Below are positions 45,436 through 57,295 of a DNA stretch of 64,000 nucleotides, piece by piece. Numbering within the stretch: the stretch's first letter is position 1; each line of letters opens with the position of its first letter. The position numbers and the translations under genes were made by a program. The DNA comes from Zea mays (lineage: Eukaryota; Streptophyta; Magnoliopsida; Poales; Poaceae). The notes beneath the pieces are model-generated. The model saw only the letters and a program-made list of their open reading frames with translations. It did not search any database and had not been told where the DNA came from. Where the stretch lies: positions 4,836,001 to 4,900,000 of the forward strand of contig NC_050104.1 of NCBI RefSeq assembly GCF_902167145.1. The letters are read 5' to 3'.

Positions 45436-46395
45436 GGTAGCTGTGGCAGAACCTCCCAAGTAATCGGGCCCACATGCACCTGTCCTCGTCTCAAAGACCT
45501 CAGACGGCTATGCATGTGCATCAGATAACTTAACAGGATTTGTCCGAGTGTTTTAGGGACCCCGGATAAACCACTTATAACTAGGATCACAAGATTAAGT
45601 AAACACAATTCACACACCAACACATGCAGCGGAATTTCTTTATTACAATAAGGTTACAATTTAGTACAAGATTACATTATACATATCGGGGTGATTACAA
45701 AAAAATGATTCAAAGGATTACCCTTTGAAATGTTATAAAATATTTGTAAGTTTGAAATACATGCTAACTTAAGTTACCATCCTCAATAAGAAGTATAGAA
45801 GAGCTACTTAGACCTATAAGAAGGCCGTGCCCACCGGCGGCCGGCGCTTAGCACCATCCATAGCAGCACACGATCAATACCTGCAACGGTGGGTTCAAAG
45901 AACCCTGAGTACGAAGGTACTTTTGCAAGTCTTACCCGACAAAAGAAAAAACTCTTAAGGATATGTTGGCTTAAAGGGATTCAAGGTAAAGCTCATCAAG
46001 TTTCAAAGACTCTTTTTGCAGAAAAGCTTACTAGAAGTGGATCCTTAAGGCAAACTTTTACTTAGCAAGTTGAGTTCTTTCCTGATTCTAGATTTGCCTA
46101 ATCTAGAGCATTCACTTGTCCTATACTAGCTTCCTTTTACCAAATTCTTGTTCCACTTATTAACTACGATGCAGGTCCCGAGAAGTAACGGCGATCCGAA
46201 TCGATTAATACCCAGCTGGGGATCTCCAACCACACGACATATGTAGCACTTAACCCTTGCATATGTCAACTCGCACTCGGGTTTCTCAATACCAGAATGG
46301 GTTCACGCCACCTGAGAGCACATATACTCCACCGTCCAGCCTCTTGCCGCGGAGGGTAAACGCTACTCTCGCCATCTCTCCACTCACATTGCGTG
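45436..46395 (-). repeat. Gypsy-type LTR remnant, antisense
   Basis: Non-coding sequence with features of antisense chromovirus LTRs, such as GGCAGAACCTCCCAAGTAAT and GCAGCGGAATTTCTTTATTA. It is cut on the right by the copia LTR at 46396. Family and left boundary are uncertain. Confidence 0.5.
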
Positions 46396-47862
46396 TGAAA
46401 GGATCACGATGCCCAAGAGGGGGGGGGGTGAATTGGGCTTTTCTAAAAATCAACACAAATTAAAACCTAAGCAAGAGCTAAGCAAGATCCCAACTTCACC
46501 CCAACAACTAGCACTAAGAATATAATACTAGAAATGCAACAAAGCTAAGACAATACTTCAAATACTTGCTAAACAAATACACAATGTAAAGTGCTTGAAT
46601 TAAGTGCGGAATGTAAAGCAAAGTTTAGAAGACTCCTCCAATTTTTCCCGAGGTATCGAAGAGTCGGCACTCTCCACTAGTCCTCGTTGGAGCACCCGCG
46701 CAAGGGTATTGCTCCCCCTTGGTCCTCGCAAGAACCAAGTGCTCACTACGAGATGATCCTTTGCCACTCCGGCGCGGTGGATCCCTCGAGACCGCTTACA
46801 AACTTGAGTCGGGTCACCAACAAGATCTTCACGGTGATCACCGAGCTCCCAACGCCACCAAGCCGTCTAGGTGATGCCGATCACCAAGAGTAACAAGCCG
46901 TAGACTTTCGCTTGACCAAGAGAAGCCTAATGCAAGTGGTGTGTGCTCTAGGTGGCTCTCACTAGCGCTAATGAGGAACAAACGCGGATTATGATTCTCT
47001 AATCTCCTCACAAGGCTTTTGGTGCTTGCAATGCTCTAGCAATGTGCTGCAATAAATGTGGGGTGCAAGACATTGAATATGGTGGGTGGAGGGGGTATAA
47101 ATAGCCCTCACCCACCAACTAGCCGTTACAGGCATTTCACTGCGCAATGGCGCACCGGACAGTCCGGTGCGCCACCGGTGCGCCACCGGTGCGCCACCGG
47201 TGTGCCAACGGTCGTTTCCAACGGCTAGTTCTGACAGCTAGCCGTTGGACTCATGGCGCACCGGACAGTGAACAGTTCACTGTCCGGTGCACACCGGACA
47301 GTCCGGTGTGCCACTAAAATTCAACTCTGAAAGCTGCGCTCTCGGGTTTCTGCGAAGGGAAATCCTCTGCCGCGGACCAGCCTGGCCCCACCTGGCAGAG
47401 GGTGCACCGGACAGTCCGGTGCCCCAAAGCCAGAAACACTAACTCTTGTTTTTCAGCTGATTTTCGAATCGGTTTTCGTTCTAACTTGTGTGTGAGCTCT
47501 AGAGTGACACCTAGCACTGTGTATGTGTGTGATTGTGCACCAACACTACACTAGAACTCTCTTGGTCAAACTACTCATCGACAACCCCTTTTTATAGTAC
47601 GGCTAAAAGAGAATAAAAGACCTAACTAAATCGCGAGTGTCCACATCTCCTTGACACTCGGACTCCGTAGATCTTCACCTTTTGTTTCGTCGTTTTAGTC
47701 GTCGCTTCGAGTTCTTATCTCCGGGATTGTTTTCACCGTTGTAGTACTTCTACCTGTCATGCGACCTAACTTACCATTTGTCTCTGCAAAACACACGTTA
47801 GTCACATATAATATTACGTTGTCATTAATCACTAAAACCAACCAGGGGCCTAGATGCTTTCA
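46396..47862 (-). repeat. Sirevirus LTR
   Basis: Plus-strand ends are TGAAAGGATC and GATGCTTTCA. It contains CACCGGACAGTCCGGTG palindromes and a run of four GCGCCACCGGT-like units (about 47150-47310). It is followed on the right by TCTCCCCCTTTTTGGTG, the complement of the polypurine tract. A TATA-like TATTTATAC (minus strand) lies near 47098. Confidence 0.85.
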
Positions 47863-48294
47863 ATCTCCCCCTTTTTGGTGATTGATGACAACCCTACAAG
47901 TTTTGTGAGAGTAGTTTGTTTTGAAGTTTCTGTCAATAGAAAGAATGGTTAGTTATACTCAGTAATCTTTGACAGAAAGAACGTGTACCATAATAATAAG
48001 AGTGAGCGCATACACATCATCAGATTCTTGTTCATATAAAAGTGAAGTTAAGTCAATGAAACAAGAACTGGAGGACTGGTGATAAAATATAAGGTGAAAA
48101 CATAATACACACAGTCAATCATAAGCAGCGAGAGTATATGACGAGTTTGTGAGCCAAAAACATCAAGCTAGTACAGAGAGTAGCAAGCACATATATTACA
48201 TCAAAAGGACTCTCTACTAACTCTCTAACTCCCCCTAGCTCTCACAACTCATATCTCTCCCCCTTTGGCGTCAAACACCAAAAGGGACCTGAAC
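47863..48294 (-). other. Sirevirus 3' non-coding region with polypurine tracts
   Basis: Complements of GGGGGAG runs lie at 47865-47875 and at about 48230-48265. No coding frame. Confidence 0.65.
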
Positions 48295-48951
48295 CTAAAC
48301 ACCTGAAGCAGGAGGAGGCGGCGGGGGCGCATCCGGTCGCGGTCGAGGCAGCATAGCGAATGCCGGCGGCGGGTCAGAGTCAGTCTTGGATCCAGGATCT
48401 GCGGTAGAAGCTGGAGCTGGTACTGACTCGGACTGAGGCCGCACTGCAGGAGCTACCGGAACAAGAGCGGTCATAGATACTGCCACAACAGTAGTGGTAA
48501 CAGCAGATGCTGGTGGCACTGGCGGCTGCGGGCAGACAGAGCTGAGAACCGGAGAGGGGAACGCCAAAGTGACCGGCCGGAGCGGAGAGGTACCAACAGG
48601 GGGTCCTGACAAAATCGATGGCACCACTGGAGCGTGAAGCGGAGGAGGTGGAGCAGACTGAACTGGAGGTACTGAGATACCAGAATGCTGAAGCATAAGA
48701 GCCATGAATGCCCTAGTCTCAGCCCGATCCTGAAGTAGCTGCTGCTGAAGGGCATCCTGCCTGTCCTGCATGTTCTGAAACATCGAGAGCATCCTCTCGG
48801 ATAACCGGGCCTGCTCGGCCGCCAGGTTGGCCAGAATCGTAGCAAGAGCAGAGTCCATAGCCTGAGGAGGAGCAGGGGCAACACTAGAACTCCCAGCCTC
48901 ATGATCATGTGAGCGTGGAGGCATAGGAGGCGGAGGCGGAGGAGGAACCCC

Positions 48952-48985
<34 letters not shown>

Positions 48986-50421
48986 GCTGCTGTACCCTGA
49001 GTGTCAAACTGTCGAAGAGCTGCATCCTCGGCCTGAGAGTCAAACACAGAAGCAGAAGCTGGCACAGGAATCTCAGGCGCAGGACGGTAGGATCCAAAAA
49101 CGAGGCGTGAGGCCTCAAGGGTGCTCTGAAATCGAGGGGGCTGAATCAGCTGCGCAAATATGTGGCACAAGTAGTGAGCATAAGGCAACTGCCGACGAGC
49201 ACGAATCCCATCTAGAACGGTGTCCTCGATCTCACAAATCAGGAAGTCCACAACGTCAAACTCAGAGTGGGAGACCAGGGCACCAAGGAGCCAAAGCTGA
49301 ATGTGAGTGGTAGCCTCCCTGTATCCCATCCTCGGCAGAAGAGTCCGTCTGATGAGCTCATATAGGTACTTTGCTGCTGTAGTAAAGTCTGCCGGTGAAC
49401 GTCGCGACCCATCTGTGAAGGGCGGGCGGAACAGAGCCGCGACGTGAGCTGTACCCGGAGCCACACCGCCGTGAGGGCGACGAGGAGGGTCAGAAGTGCC
49501 GTAGCAGAGACTGTGAAGGCGAGTCGTCGACTCAGGGAATCCAAATAGCTGTCGGATCTGACTGGCAGTAATTGTGACATCCTCACGCTCAAAGCGGAAC
49601 CTCATCCAGTGATGATCCGGGTCTATCCAAACAGAGGCGTAAAAGACACAGACCCACTCCTCAACATACCTGCCGCTGATAGTCAGAAGGGTCTGAAGGC
49701 CAGGCAGATAGGTGAGGTGCGCCTCAGAGTCAGCACCGGCTGCAAGCAGAAAGACTGGAAGATCCAAAAGTCGGTGCACTCGCAGAGCTATCTGAGCAGA
49801 CATCTGAGCTCTGAAAAACGACTCCTGAATACGAGTGCTGAAAAGCTCACTTGCTGCAGGGTCTCTCTGAGCTGGTAGCCAAGACTCCACGGGTACGTAT
49901 CTGAACCTACGTACACATGCCGCTGTAGCACGCTGAAGGTCAAACAGACGAGGATCCGAAACCAGAGGACGAACCTCAGTCTCATCACGCTCCCGGAAAC
50001 GAGGTGGAGGGACAGGAGGAGCTGATGCGGGAGCGGGAGTAGGAGGAGCAGTGGAAGCTGGCGTAGTGGAGGTAGCGGGTATGGCTGTGGAGGTGGATGG
50101 AGCAATAGGAGTGACGGGAGCAGGCAGAGTGGGAGGCGGAGTGGAAGCGGAGGTGTGGGAGGAGGAGCGAGGCCGGGAGGTGAGACGACGAACACGGAAT
50201 GCAATCTGATCGGATGGAGTCTGCGGCTGATCTCCAAGCGCGGCCTGCGCAGCGGCTGCTGCAGCTGCTGCCGCTGCACGGGCTTCTCTGTCCGTACGCC
50301 GCTTCTTGCGGCCTTCCTGCTGCTCCAAGTAAACAGACTTGCCCTTGACCTGCCTGAAGGGGCGACGAGGATCCTCATCATCGCCTCCCCCTGGCGCCGA
50401 CGCATTCTTCGTGCGCGGCAT
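48295..50421 (-). CDS. Env-position (third) ORF of Sirevirus, plant-transposon-protein-like
   Basis: An open frame of 732 codons from 50493. I prefer the start at 50421 (MPRTKNASAPGGG), which gives about 708 residues and follows an acceptor-like CAGTTCAG. The N-terminal ~150 residues are basic then P/T/S/A-rich. A folded middle region (about 165-430) has landmarks RFRYVPVESWL, SGRYVEEWVCVFYASVWIDP, ASQIRQLFGFPE and REATTHIQLWLLGALVSH, which I associate with the putative plant transposon protein group. Then come a D run, a coiled-coil-like stretch (LAAEQARLSERMLSMFQNMQ) and a proline-rich tail. I see no clear signal peptide or membrane helix, so a true envelope function is doubtful. It lies between the missing pol and the 3' LTR, and no stop interrupts it. 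Confidence 0.7.
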
Positions 50422-51296
50422 CCTGAACTGATGTCTGGAAAGCTCACACGAGAGGTGACGATCCAGGCAGGACGGGAGACGGCACACGGGCAACCAAGGT
50501 CACTGAAATGACAGAAGAGGTGAGCACGTATTAGTCACATAGTCATAAGTATATGAAATGTGAATAAATACATACACAAGAGAAATATGGCACATGAAAC
50601 ACAAGATGAGGCGATCGAGAAGTCAAACGACGTGAAAACGACGTTTGAAGGATAAATAGTGCCATAGAAGGTTTGGAATTCGAATTGAGGCACGAAACGA
50701 TATGGAATTGAGCCGAAACTTCACGAATAGGTTTATATAGGTGAATATGAGTGAAGTGTGTGCTTGGTTTGAATTTAGGCGAAGAAAAAGGGATTAGGGC
50801 ACTCGGCTCGGAAACGATCGCTCGAAACGGGGAATTTAGTGAAATTGAAGCCTGGAAACTCGGATTTGCGTGAAATTTGGCAAGAGTGTTACTGGAAGTG
50901 TTGTGAAGGTGCCTGAAAAATTTGGGTTCAATTGGAGCATTTTTGGCTGGTTTGGGCATTTTACCGAACACGTGGTGTGCGAGGAACTAGGGTTTCGGTG
51001 AAACGGCTATTTGAGGTGGGAAAACCCTCCCGAAGGAGCTAAAAGCCTACAGGGATACACAAAAGGGACAATTGAATACATTCCACCAACTGGATTCACA
51101 AGATTTCACAGGAATTTGAAGAAAATCACAAGAGGTGAAAAGGGTGGTTACTGTAACACAGCAGGGAAAGAGACAGAGGGAAAGAGACAGATGAATGGGC
51201 TGCTCACCGAGAGGGAGAAGGCGAGCCCGGGCACACGATCGCCGGAGCACGGTGGTCGCCGGAGAGGGGAGGTCGCCGGCGGGCGCTGGGAATCTT
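50422..51296 (-). other. Leader between pol and the env-position ORF
   Basis: Non-coding on the sense strand. It holds acceptor-like sites close to the ORF, which would suit expression from a spliced RNA; that is inference. The right end meets a LINE fragment near 51296. Confidence 0.4.
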
Positions 51297-52095
51297 TGGT
51301 CATGCTACTGGGTCTGTTACAGACAATCCTCCCCGAATATCTGACACCCATTGACGATTTGTGAGCCCCTCAGCTACTGTTCTTCGCTTTAAAGCCCTTC
51401 TAGAAATCACTTGGATAAGGGTTGGACAGTGTTCAGCCACAGTTTTACCAAGGAGCCAACGATCAGACCAGAACTTCACAGATTCACCACTGCCTACCAC
51501 TGAGGTAATAGCCACATCAACAAGGGCCTTTGCATTACGGTGCACTCGGATAGGGAGACCAGCCCATGGCCTTGACGCATCAGTCTTTTGTAACCAAAGC
51601 CACCTGGCACGTAGGGCCCATCCAAACATCTCCAGGTTGAGAATACCCAGACCACCATACTTGAGAGGCCGCTGGACAGCTTCCCAGGACACGAGACACT
51701 TACCTCCATTTGCATCACCTTGCCCCTTCCAAAGAAAGCCTCGTCTCCTCTTATCGATTGCCTTAAAAACCCATTTAGGGAGTTCTAAAGCAAGCATAAG
51801 ATAGATAGGGACAGAAGACAACACTGTCTTAACCATGACAAGACGACCAGCCCGGCTGAGAAGATTAGCTTTCCATCCTGGAAGTTTATCAGCAACTTTA
51901 TCAACAAGCGGCAGGAGATCAGAGTTAGCAAGCCTACAGATTGATAGAGGAATCCCCAAGTAAGTGCAGGGAAATTTTTTTGTAGCACATGGTAATAAGG
52001 CAGAAATGGTGGTCAGCTCATTCGCTCCACATTGAATGGGTGTAACAGAACTTTTGGAGATGTTCGTTTTTAACCCAGTAGCATGACCAAAGATG
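51297..52095 (-). pseudogene. L1-type LINE fragment (reverse transcriptase C-terminal region)
   Basis: On the minus strand from 52094 the frame reads FGHATGLKTNISKSSVTPIQ and continues to CTYLGIPLS, LPGWKANLLSRAGRLVMVKT, PKWVFKAIDKRRRGFLWKG and GGLGILNLEMFGWALRARWL. This is the conserved region after the RT core of plant L1 elements. It is open for about 265 codons, then ends at GGLSVT. The last 22 bp on the left (51294-51315) is an inverted copy of its own beginning. No endonuclease, no 3' end and no poly(A) are present, so it is an internal fragment. Confidence 0.85.
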
Positions 52096-52620
52096 TTTCA
52101 CATCATTCTTTTTGAAAACAACTTTTAATCTTATAAGCAGGGCTAAGCATCATTAATTCTCTTTATAAAAGAGGTATCAAGAAATGGTAATCAATTTTCC
52201 AAGGAAGGAAATGCATCAAATATTTATCACCCAACTCCTATCACCTAATGCATCATATAAGGTGATAAATGTTTTGAAAATAACAAGGAAAGGGTAAATG
52301 CACTAGGGCTTGCCTGGGATAACACTAGTTAGTGTTTTTTAGACGATGTCCGCTTGACGACTATCTCTCGTCTTGACACTGGTTCAGTCCGTCCATTTTT
52401 CCAGTTCACCGGCCGACATCGTCTCGTGGTCTGCGCTGGTCCACATCCTTTGCTTCGTACGATTCTCATCTAGCGTACCTAATGAGATGCATGGTGCACA
52501 TGAATGGATATAAACAGGAATGTCACAAGGCTAAATAATGCTACACCATAGCGAATTAAACACTTAGCGGCGAGACACATAATAACACTTAAAAGCATAT
52601 ACTAGATGTTGAGATATTTC
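52096..52620. other. No gene seen
   Basis: Mixed-composition non-coding DNA between the LINE fragment and a MITE. Confidence 0.4.
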
Positions 52621-52623
52621 TAA

Positions 52624-52942
52624 GGGTGTGTTTGGTTTGACTTTTGGCTTTGACTTTTGACCTATAAAAGCCAAAAGCCAACCAAAGGGCTGGATCGAGG
52701 AAGCAGCTTTTTCTAAAAGCCGACTTTCTCGCAGTGCAAATCTGAAAGCACCCATGTACCTGCTTTTAGTGGCTTTTCGGATGGAACTGTGAAAACATAT
52801 ATCGAAGAACTTTTAACGACTTTTAGTGGTTTCCACCATACGGTTTTTAGTTTTTTAATAGCTCACAGCCTACAGCAGTTTTATCAACAGCTCACAGCCC
52901 ACAACAACTTTTTTCACAGCCACAGCCCAACCAAACAGACCC
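52624..52942. mobile_element. Tourist-like MITE, 319 bp
   Basis: GGGTGTGTTTGGTT at the left and AACCAAACAGACCC at the right are inverted repeats flanked by TAA (52621-52623, 52943-52945). The interior has repeated CTTTTGGCTTTGACTTTTG-type motifs. Confidence 0.85.
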
Positions 52943-52945
52943 TAA

Positions 52946-53789
52946 GTACATCGTTCATGTTATTTTAACTTAACCAAATTCAATTTAAACAACAAATTAC
53001 TGATGGGAGGACGCTGGAGCGCTGCTCCGAGCGGCACAGGCTAGCGCGGTACAAATTACAAAAATTCAGACACCCCGTAAAGCCACATTCACTTACTCAT
53101 GCGATCCAAACGGCTCAGGACTCGACATCAGACGATATTATTGTATTTTGAAATTCGCGAAATCATTTCAAGAATACTAAACTGATATTCTTACTGGCAG
53201 CCTACGCTTAAGTCCATAGCCGATGATAAATGCATAGTAACACATGGGGTGTTACAACAATGGCTCATGTCAGTCCACTCATCGGACATGAGTGTCTAAA
53301 GCATCCTCATGCTTCTTTCTAAGTTCTGATTCCCTATTAATAGCCTTATTAAGCAATTGACTACCCCTTACCTCATGGTATGAAGGTGACCAGTATCTAG
53401 GACCATATTGTTCAATAGACTCAAAGAGAAAATTTCCAGCTTCAAGAGTTAACCATATTTAATGATATACCATTCTCAGACAAGGAATCAACTGCACAGT
53501 CATCAACACTTTGTTTATGTTTTTTTTGTGAGATGCTCAATAATAGGTTGAGAAGTCTTAGACTTTGCCTTTCTGCAACTACTACTTCTGGTGTTCTGTA
53601 GAGCATGGCACTAATTGACCTGGAGGAGCAGAAACCATAAAAGAATTAATAGTAGCTTGAGCAATTTTCTTCCTTGCTTGCTTTCCTTTTGTCCCAAAAG
53701 TTGATGACTAAATTATTGGCCACCCACCTTGCAGAGATTCAATGAGATGGTTCTCTAAGCCAGAGTGCATTCATAAAAGGTCGGTTCAT
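52946..53789. other. No gene seen
   Basis: Non-coding. A small near-palindrome around ACATGGGGTGTTAC (53240) could be an old LTR edge. Nothing else is supported. Confidence 0.35.
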
Positions 53790-54312
53790 TCAGACTCCAT
53801 GTTGGTCCAACAAGCCACAAAATTCCTTCATCAACAAAAGCATGCACGATTGCTTCTAGAGTTGAATATCACAAAGGCCTTTGACTCATTTTCTTAGCCT
53901 TTCTTACTGGAGGTACTCCAAAAATTGGTTTTTGGGTAGATTTGGAGAGACATTATATGTGGTCTGCTAGCTACTTCTTCCACTAAAGCCTTGGTGAACG
54001 GTCATCCAGGCGAGATCATCCAACATAGAAGAGGGTTACGACAGGGAGCTCTGCTTTCACCAATGCTTTTTATTCTAGTTATGGATGTATTGGGAACCCT
54101 TTTCCCTAAAGTTGTGGTGGGGTTTTTGCGGCCTCTTGCAAACTGGCCAATGCAACATTGAGTCTCTATATATTGATGATGTTGCCCTTTTCATCAGTCC
54201 ATTAACTGAGGACATATCCATCACTATGGACGTTCTCCACTTATTTGATGAAGCATCAGAATTACGGAATAATGCCCAGAAATCTAGTGCTTATCCCATA
54301 CAATGTGGTCAT
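53790..54312 (+). pseudogene. LINE reverse transcriptase core fragment, decayed
   Basis: On the plus strand, pieces of the RT core can be read across stops: ITKAFDSF, RRGLRQGALLSPMLFILVMD and, after a frame change, YIDDVALFISPL (the catalytic box), then SSAYPIQCGH. This is the part of RT just before the region found in the minus-strand LINE piece at 51297-52095. The two fragments are in opposite orientation and not one continuous copy. The frame ends where the gag-only element starts at 54313. Confidence 0.75.
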
Positions 54313-54810
54313 TGTTGGCCCTGACCTTGCCCAGGAACTTGCTCTCCCTCGCTCACATGCTCATGGACGCAAGGAAGAAGATGAATAATGCACTTGGTTG
54401 GGCGACAAACGTCGTCGTGACTACTCGCTTGTATCTTAGCCTTTGATTGATTGATGTACCAGAGCGGTGATTACAGAGGGGAATGTCGCTATTAATTGCC
54501 GCAACATAGCTCTCCTTCACCACCCGACTTCCTTGCTGGTCGCCATGGTCACACCCACGCGTTGCGGCGTGCCCGCACGACGCGCTCGCTTGCACGACAT
54601 GCACACATGCCCAACGACTGGCAATCTTCCTGCCACCACTCCAACAAACACTGATCGCACCCCCTACACGTGCATGCCTGACCCGATCCATCCATGGTGC
54701 AGCTCGCCTGCCTCCCACGTGTGCCAAACTTTGGGGACACACACCATACATGCACGACACACACACAACACACCAACACTCACTATTGTCGAGCTTAATC
54801 CTAGCAATCA
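54313..54810 (-). repeat. 3' LTR of the gag-only element
   Basis: About 498 bp, plus-strand ends TGTTGG...AATCA. The limit at 54810 is set by the purine tract complement CCCCTCT. Confidence 0.65.
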
Positions 54811-54844
54811 CCCCTCTAAGCTTGACACGACGACGCCTAGGTCT

Positions 54845-55701
54845 TCACAGCAGCGTAGCCTCCACTTTGTTGGCGAGGAGCGCCGCCTTCTTCCACTCGC
54901 GATAGTGGCGAGCTAGGTGCCCGCGCTCCCCACACTCGAAGCAGCGCTCGCGGTTGTGGCCCCCATGTCGGCAGCCCAGAGCACATGTTGCTTGCGTCGT
55001 CGTCGCTTTCGCTATGGTCGTTGTTGTCGTTGCCACACTGCCCATTCCTGCCGCGTGCACGCTTCCCACGCTGGCAGTGTCGTGCCTCCAATTGCTCCTC
55101 CGTGAGCAGCAGTCAGTAGCCTCTTTCGTGTCGTCGTTGTCTGTGCCCTCCGCCACACGCAATCGTCGTCGTGATGAGGTCGAGGACATCTCAATGGCCA
55201 CGACCACCTGCTTGAGCCTCTTCAGGCTGACGGGGAGGATCTTCTTCACGACCGGTGATCCTCCACCTTCTCCCACATCTCGCGCAAACTCTCGACGAGG
55301 CCGTTGATCCGCAGCGTGAAGACGCTGACGCTCTCGCTGTCGCGGAAGCCGACACTCTCATACTCCTTCCACAAGCACGACACACTCGCGGCCCTCACCT
55401 GACCGTCGTCGATCCTCATCGGCCTCACCGCCTCCCACGCTTCTTTCGTCGTCTTCGCGGCGAGCCTCGCTTTCATGTTCGACGGCATCGCACGCAGGAA
55501 GGCGGCCAACACCGGCCGATCCTTGGTGTGCTCCTTGCACAAGAGCCCCACCGCCTCCCACAGCTCCATCACCTCCAATTAGACCTGCATGACCAACGTC
55601 CACTCGTGGTAGTTCACCTTGGTTAGCAGTGGGAGTTTGACGGAGTTGGAGTTGATGATGTGTTCTGTCGCGACGTTCGATGAGCCCACGTCGTTGAACA
55701 T
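54845..55701 (-). pseudogene. Gag of the gag-only element, broken
   Basis: The start is at ATG 55701. The N-terminal part reads KLPLLTKVNYHEWTLVMQV and is cut by TAA at about 55579. The next piece, 55246-55578, has the UBN2 gag features ELWEAVGLL, RLAAKTTKEAWEAV and LKEYESV-like segments (LWKEYESVGF). A frame change near 55250 leads to the basic linker and the knuckle CFECGERGHLARHY, where the last cysteine is replaced by tyrosine. It ends at TGA 54845. Copia-type gag layout. One stop, one frameshift and a damaged knuckle suggest it is inactive. Confidence 0.75.
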
Positions 55702-55752
55702 CTTCAGGCCATCCTTTGTTGGCGGCGACCCCACCCTAGCTCTGATACCATT

Positions 55753-56025
55753 TGTTGGCCCTAACCTTGCCCAGGAACCCGCTCTCCCTCGCTCACACAG
55801 CTCACAGACGCAAGGAAGAAGATGAACAATGCACTTGGTTGGACGACGAATGTTGCGACGACTACTCACTTGTAGCTTAGCCTTTGATTGATTGTTGTAC
55901 TAGAGTGGCGATTACATTGCGGAATGACGCTATTAATAGCCACGACATAGCTCTCCTCCACCACTTGTTATGGCGCGCCCACGCGCTGCATCGTGCCTGC
56001 ACACCTGCAGACATGCCCAAACAAG
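55753..56025 (-). repeat. 5' LTR of the gag-only element, truncated
   Basis: Matches 54313-54620 with substitutions and a deletion near 55960. Ends approximately at 56025. Confidence 0.65.
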
Positions 56026-56698
56026 GTTATTAAAACGCCAAAAATGTTGAAACGCTCATGGGTGGAATTTTAATTTTTAAACGGTTTAAACAACATAGGT
56101 AAATTTCAATATATCATAATTTTAGACAATAACATAGTCAAATACCAAACAACCAACATAAGTTCACGTAATAATATTGTGCAAAATGACATGTCCACAA
56201 CCACATTACCACAATAGCACAAGTTCAGCTAATAGCGAGCCGACAACCACAAACAAAGTGCAATGAGATGTCTAGTAGTTCACAATCACAAACATAGCAC
56301 AAAAGCAACTAAAGTGGAATGCAATGTCCACAACCACAAGCACACAAGTGTTACTCAAGCACTCAATAACCATCATCCAAATCATCTAAAGTAACATCAT
56401 CCTTGTCTTGCTCATCAGCACAACCACCACTGTTGTTTGTTGCTTCTTCATCATCCATGTCAAGGTCATCAAGCACAAAATTTTCATCGTCTTCATTCTC
56501 TTCACCCACATCAAGCCCATCTTCATCATCATCAAGAATTGGCTACCATGAGCTCTCCTAGGAAAGTTGTGGCCTCGAAGTTGTGTGGATGCACCGACGA
56601 CATGATCAACATGCATTGCTCTGATAGTTAAGAGGACACCAATAGAATAGTACTCCACTGAAATAATGGGCTAATGATTTATGATTGTGTAGTTCCTT
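56026..56698 (-). other. Unassigned repeat with acidic ORF tail (56363-56539)
   Basis: The sequence begins near CAAGGTTATTAAAACGCC, reminiscent of hAT-type ends. On the minus strand 56363-56539 reads as an acidic stretch (LDDLDMDDEEA, DVTLDDLDDGY, then TGA), open for about 57 codons after an upstream TAG. Acidic tails like this occur in hAT-related proteins, but there is no domain to prove it. Confidence 0.3.
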
Positions 56699-56790
56699 CT
56701 TTTTTTTTTTTCTGAAATACGCAGGAGAGCTGCGCATCTTTGTATTAATAGAAGAAAAGAAAGGGGGAGAGAACCCCGATACAGCACACA
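56699..56790 (-). mobile_element. 3' end of a plant L1-type LINE with poly(A)
   Basis: On the minus strand, sequence ending GATGCGCAGCTCTCCTGCGT is followed by TATTTCAG and a run of about 12 A (T run at 56699-56711 on the plus strand). This GCAGCTCTCCTGC box before poly(A) is typical of grass L1 3' ends. It is strongly 5'-truncated. Confidence 0.65.
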
Positions 56791-57295
56791 CACCACTAGA
56801 GACTAACTACGGACCTTCAGTTTCTGAACTATGTGATGCTAGAAGCTAGTTGCACTTTGGAACCGTTGCAGTGATGCCGTTTTCCAAAGCCAGCAACCAA
56901 CGTCTGCTCATACTTCATACCCTTCTCGCTTTCTGAACTAGTTTATGTGTTCATATGTAAAAGTAAAACTGTAGAAGATATTATTAAGGTGTAAGCTTTT
57001 ATATCACTGGATGTAATATTATCACAGCCAGACCTTCACATTTAGTTGTTAAAGTAAGGTTCGGTTGTGCGCGATCAAGTTTGCATATGGCAGGGGCAGA
57101 TATAGTATAGGTGTTTGAGGGTACAGGTACAAGCGGAGCAGAACAGGCTCCACTTAATTAATTCATTAAGGGTAACAATGAAGCAAGAAACTAATATGCT
57201 TATGGAGACATCGGCAATGACTACCTTTGCATACTTGCAAAGTTGGTGAATTGTATCCTTATATCCGCAAACCTAACTATTTTTTGTCATATTAA
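56791..57295. other. No gene seen
   Basis: Non-coding DNA, only short frames. Confidence 0.4.

Larger units (their letters stand above)
46396..51296 (-). mobile_element. Minus-strand Sirevirus, 3' half only (env-position ORF and 3' LTR)
   Basis: The LTR (46396-47862), polypurine tract, 3' non-coding region and a long ORF in the env position lie in order on the minus strand. Gag and pol are absent, since a LINE fragment replaces the upstream side beyond about 51296. Sirevirus families with a third ORF exist in maize (for example Giepum- and Jienv-type). The precise family is not determined. Confidence 0.75.
54313..56025 (-). mobile_element. Gag-only copia-type LTR element (TR-GAG-like), minus strand
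   Basis: The LTR-like copies at 54313-54810 and 55753-56025 share TGTTGGCCCT(A/G)ACCTTGCCCAG and following sequence. Just inside the right copy, on the minus strand, lies the primer-binding site TGGTATCAGAGC (55739-55750). Inside the left copy there is a purine tract. The interior holds only gag with a zinc knuckle, so any movement needs pol from elsewhere. It is inserted in a LINE. The right LTR stops near 56025, shorter than the left one, so the 5' end is truncated. Confidence 0.8.

Noticed and set aside
48471..49118. Second minus-strand ORF rich in leucine and methionine
   Set aside because: Shadow frame of the Sirevirus env-position ORF; its M run comes from the GAT repeat read in another frame.
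49107..50511. Plus-strand ORFs opposite the env-position ORF
   Set aside because: Antisense shadows with no family features.
54467..55307. Plus-strand ORFs opposite the gag-only element
   Set aside because: Antisense shadows of the LTR and gag, which are clearly coded on the minus strand.
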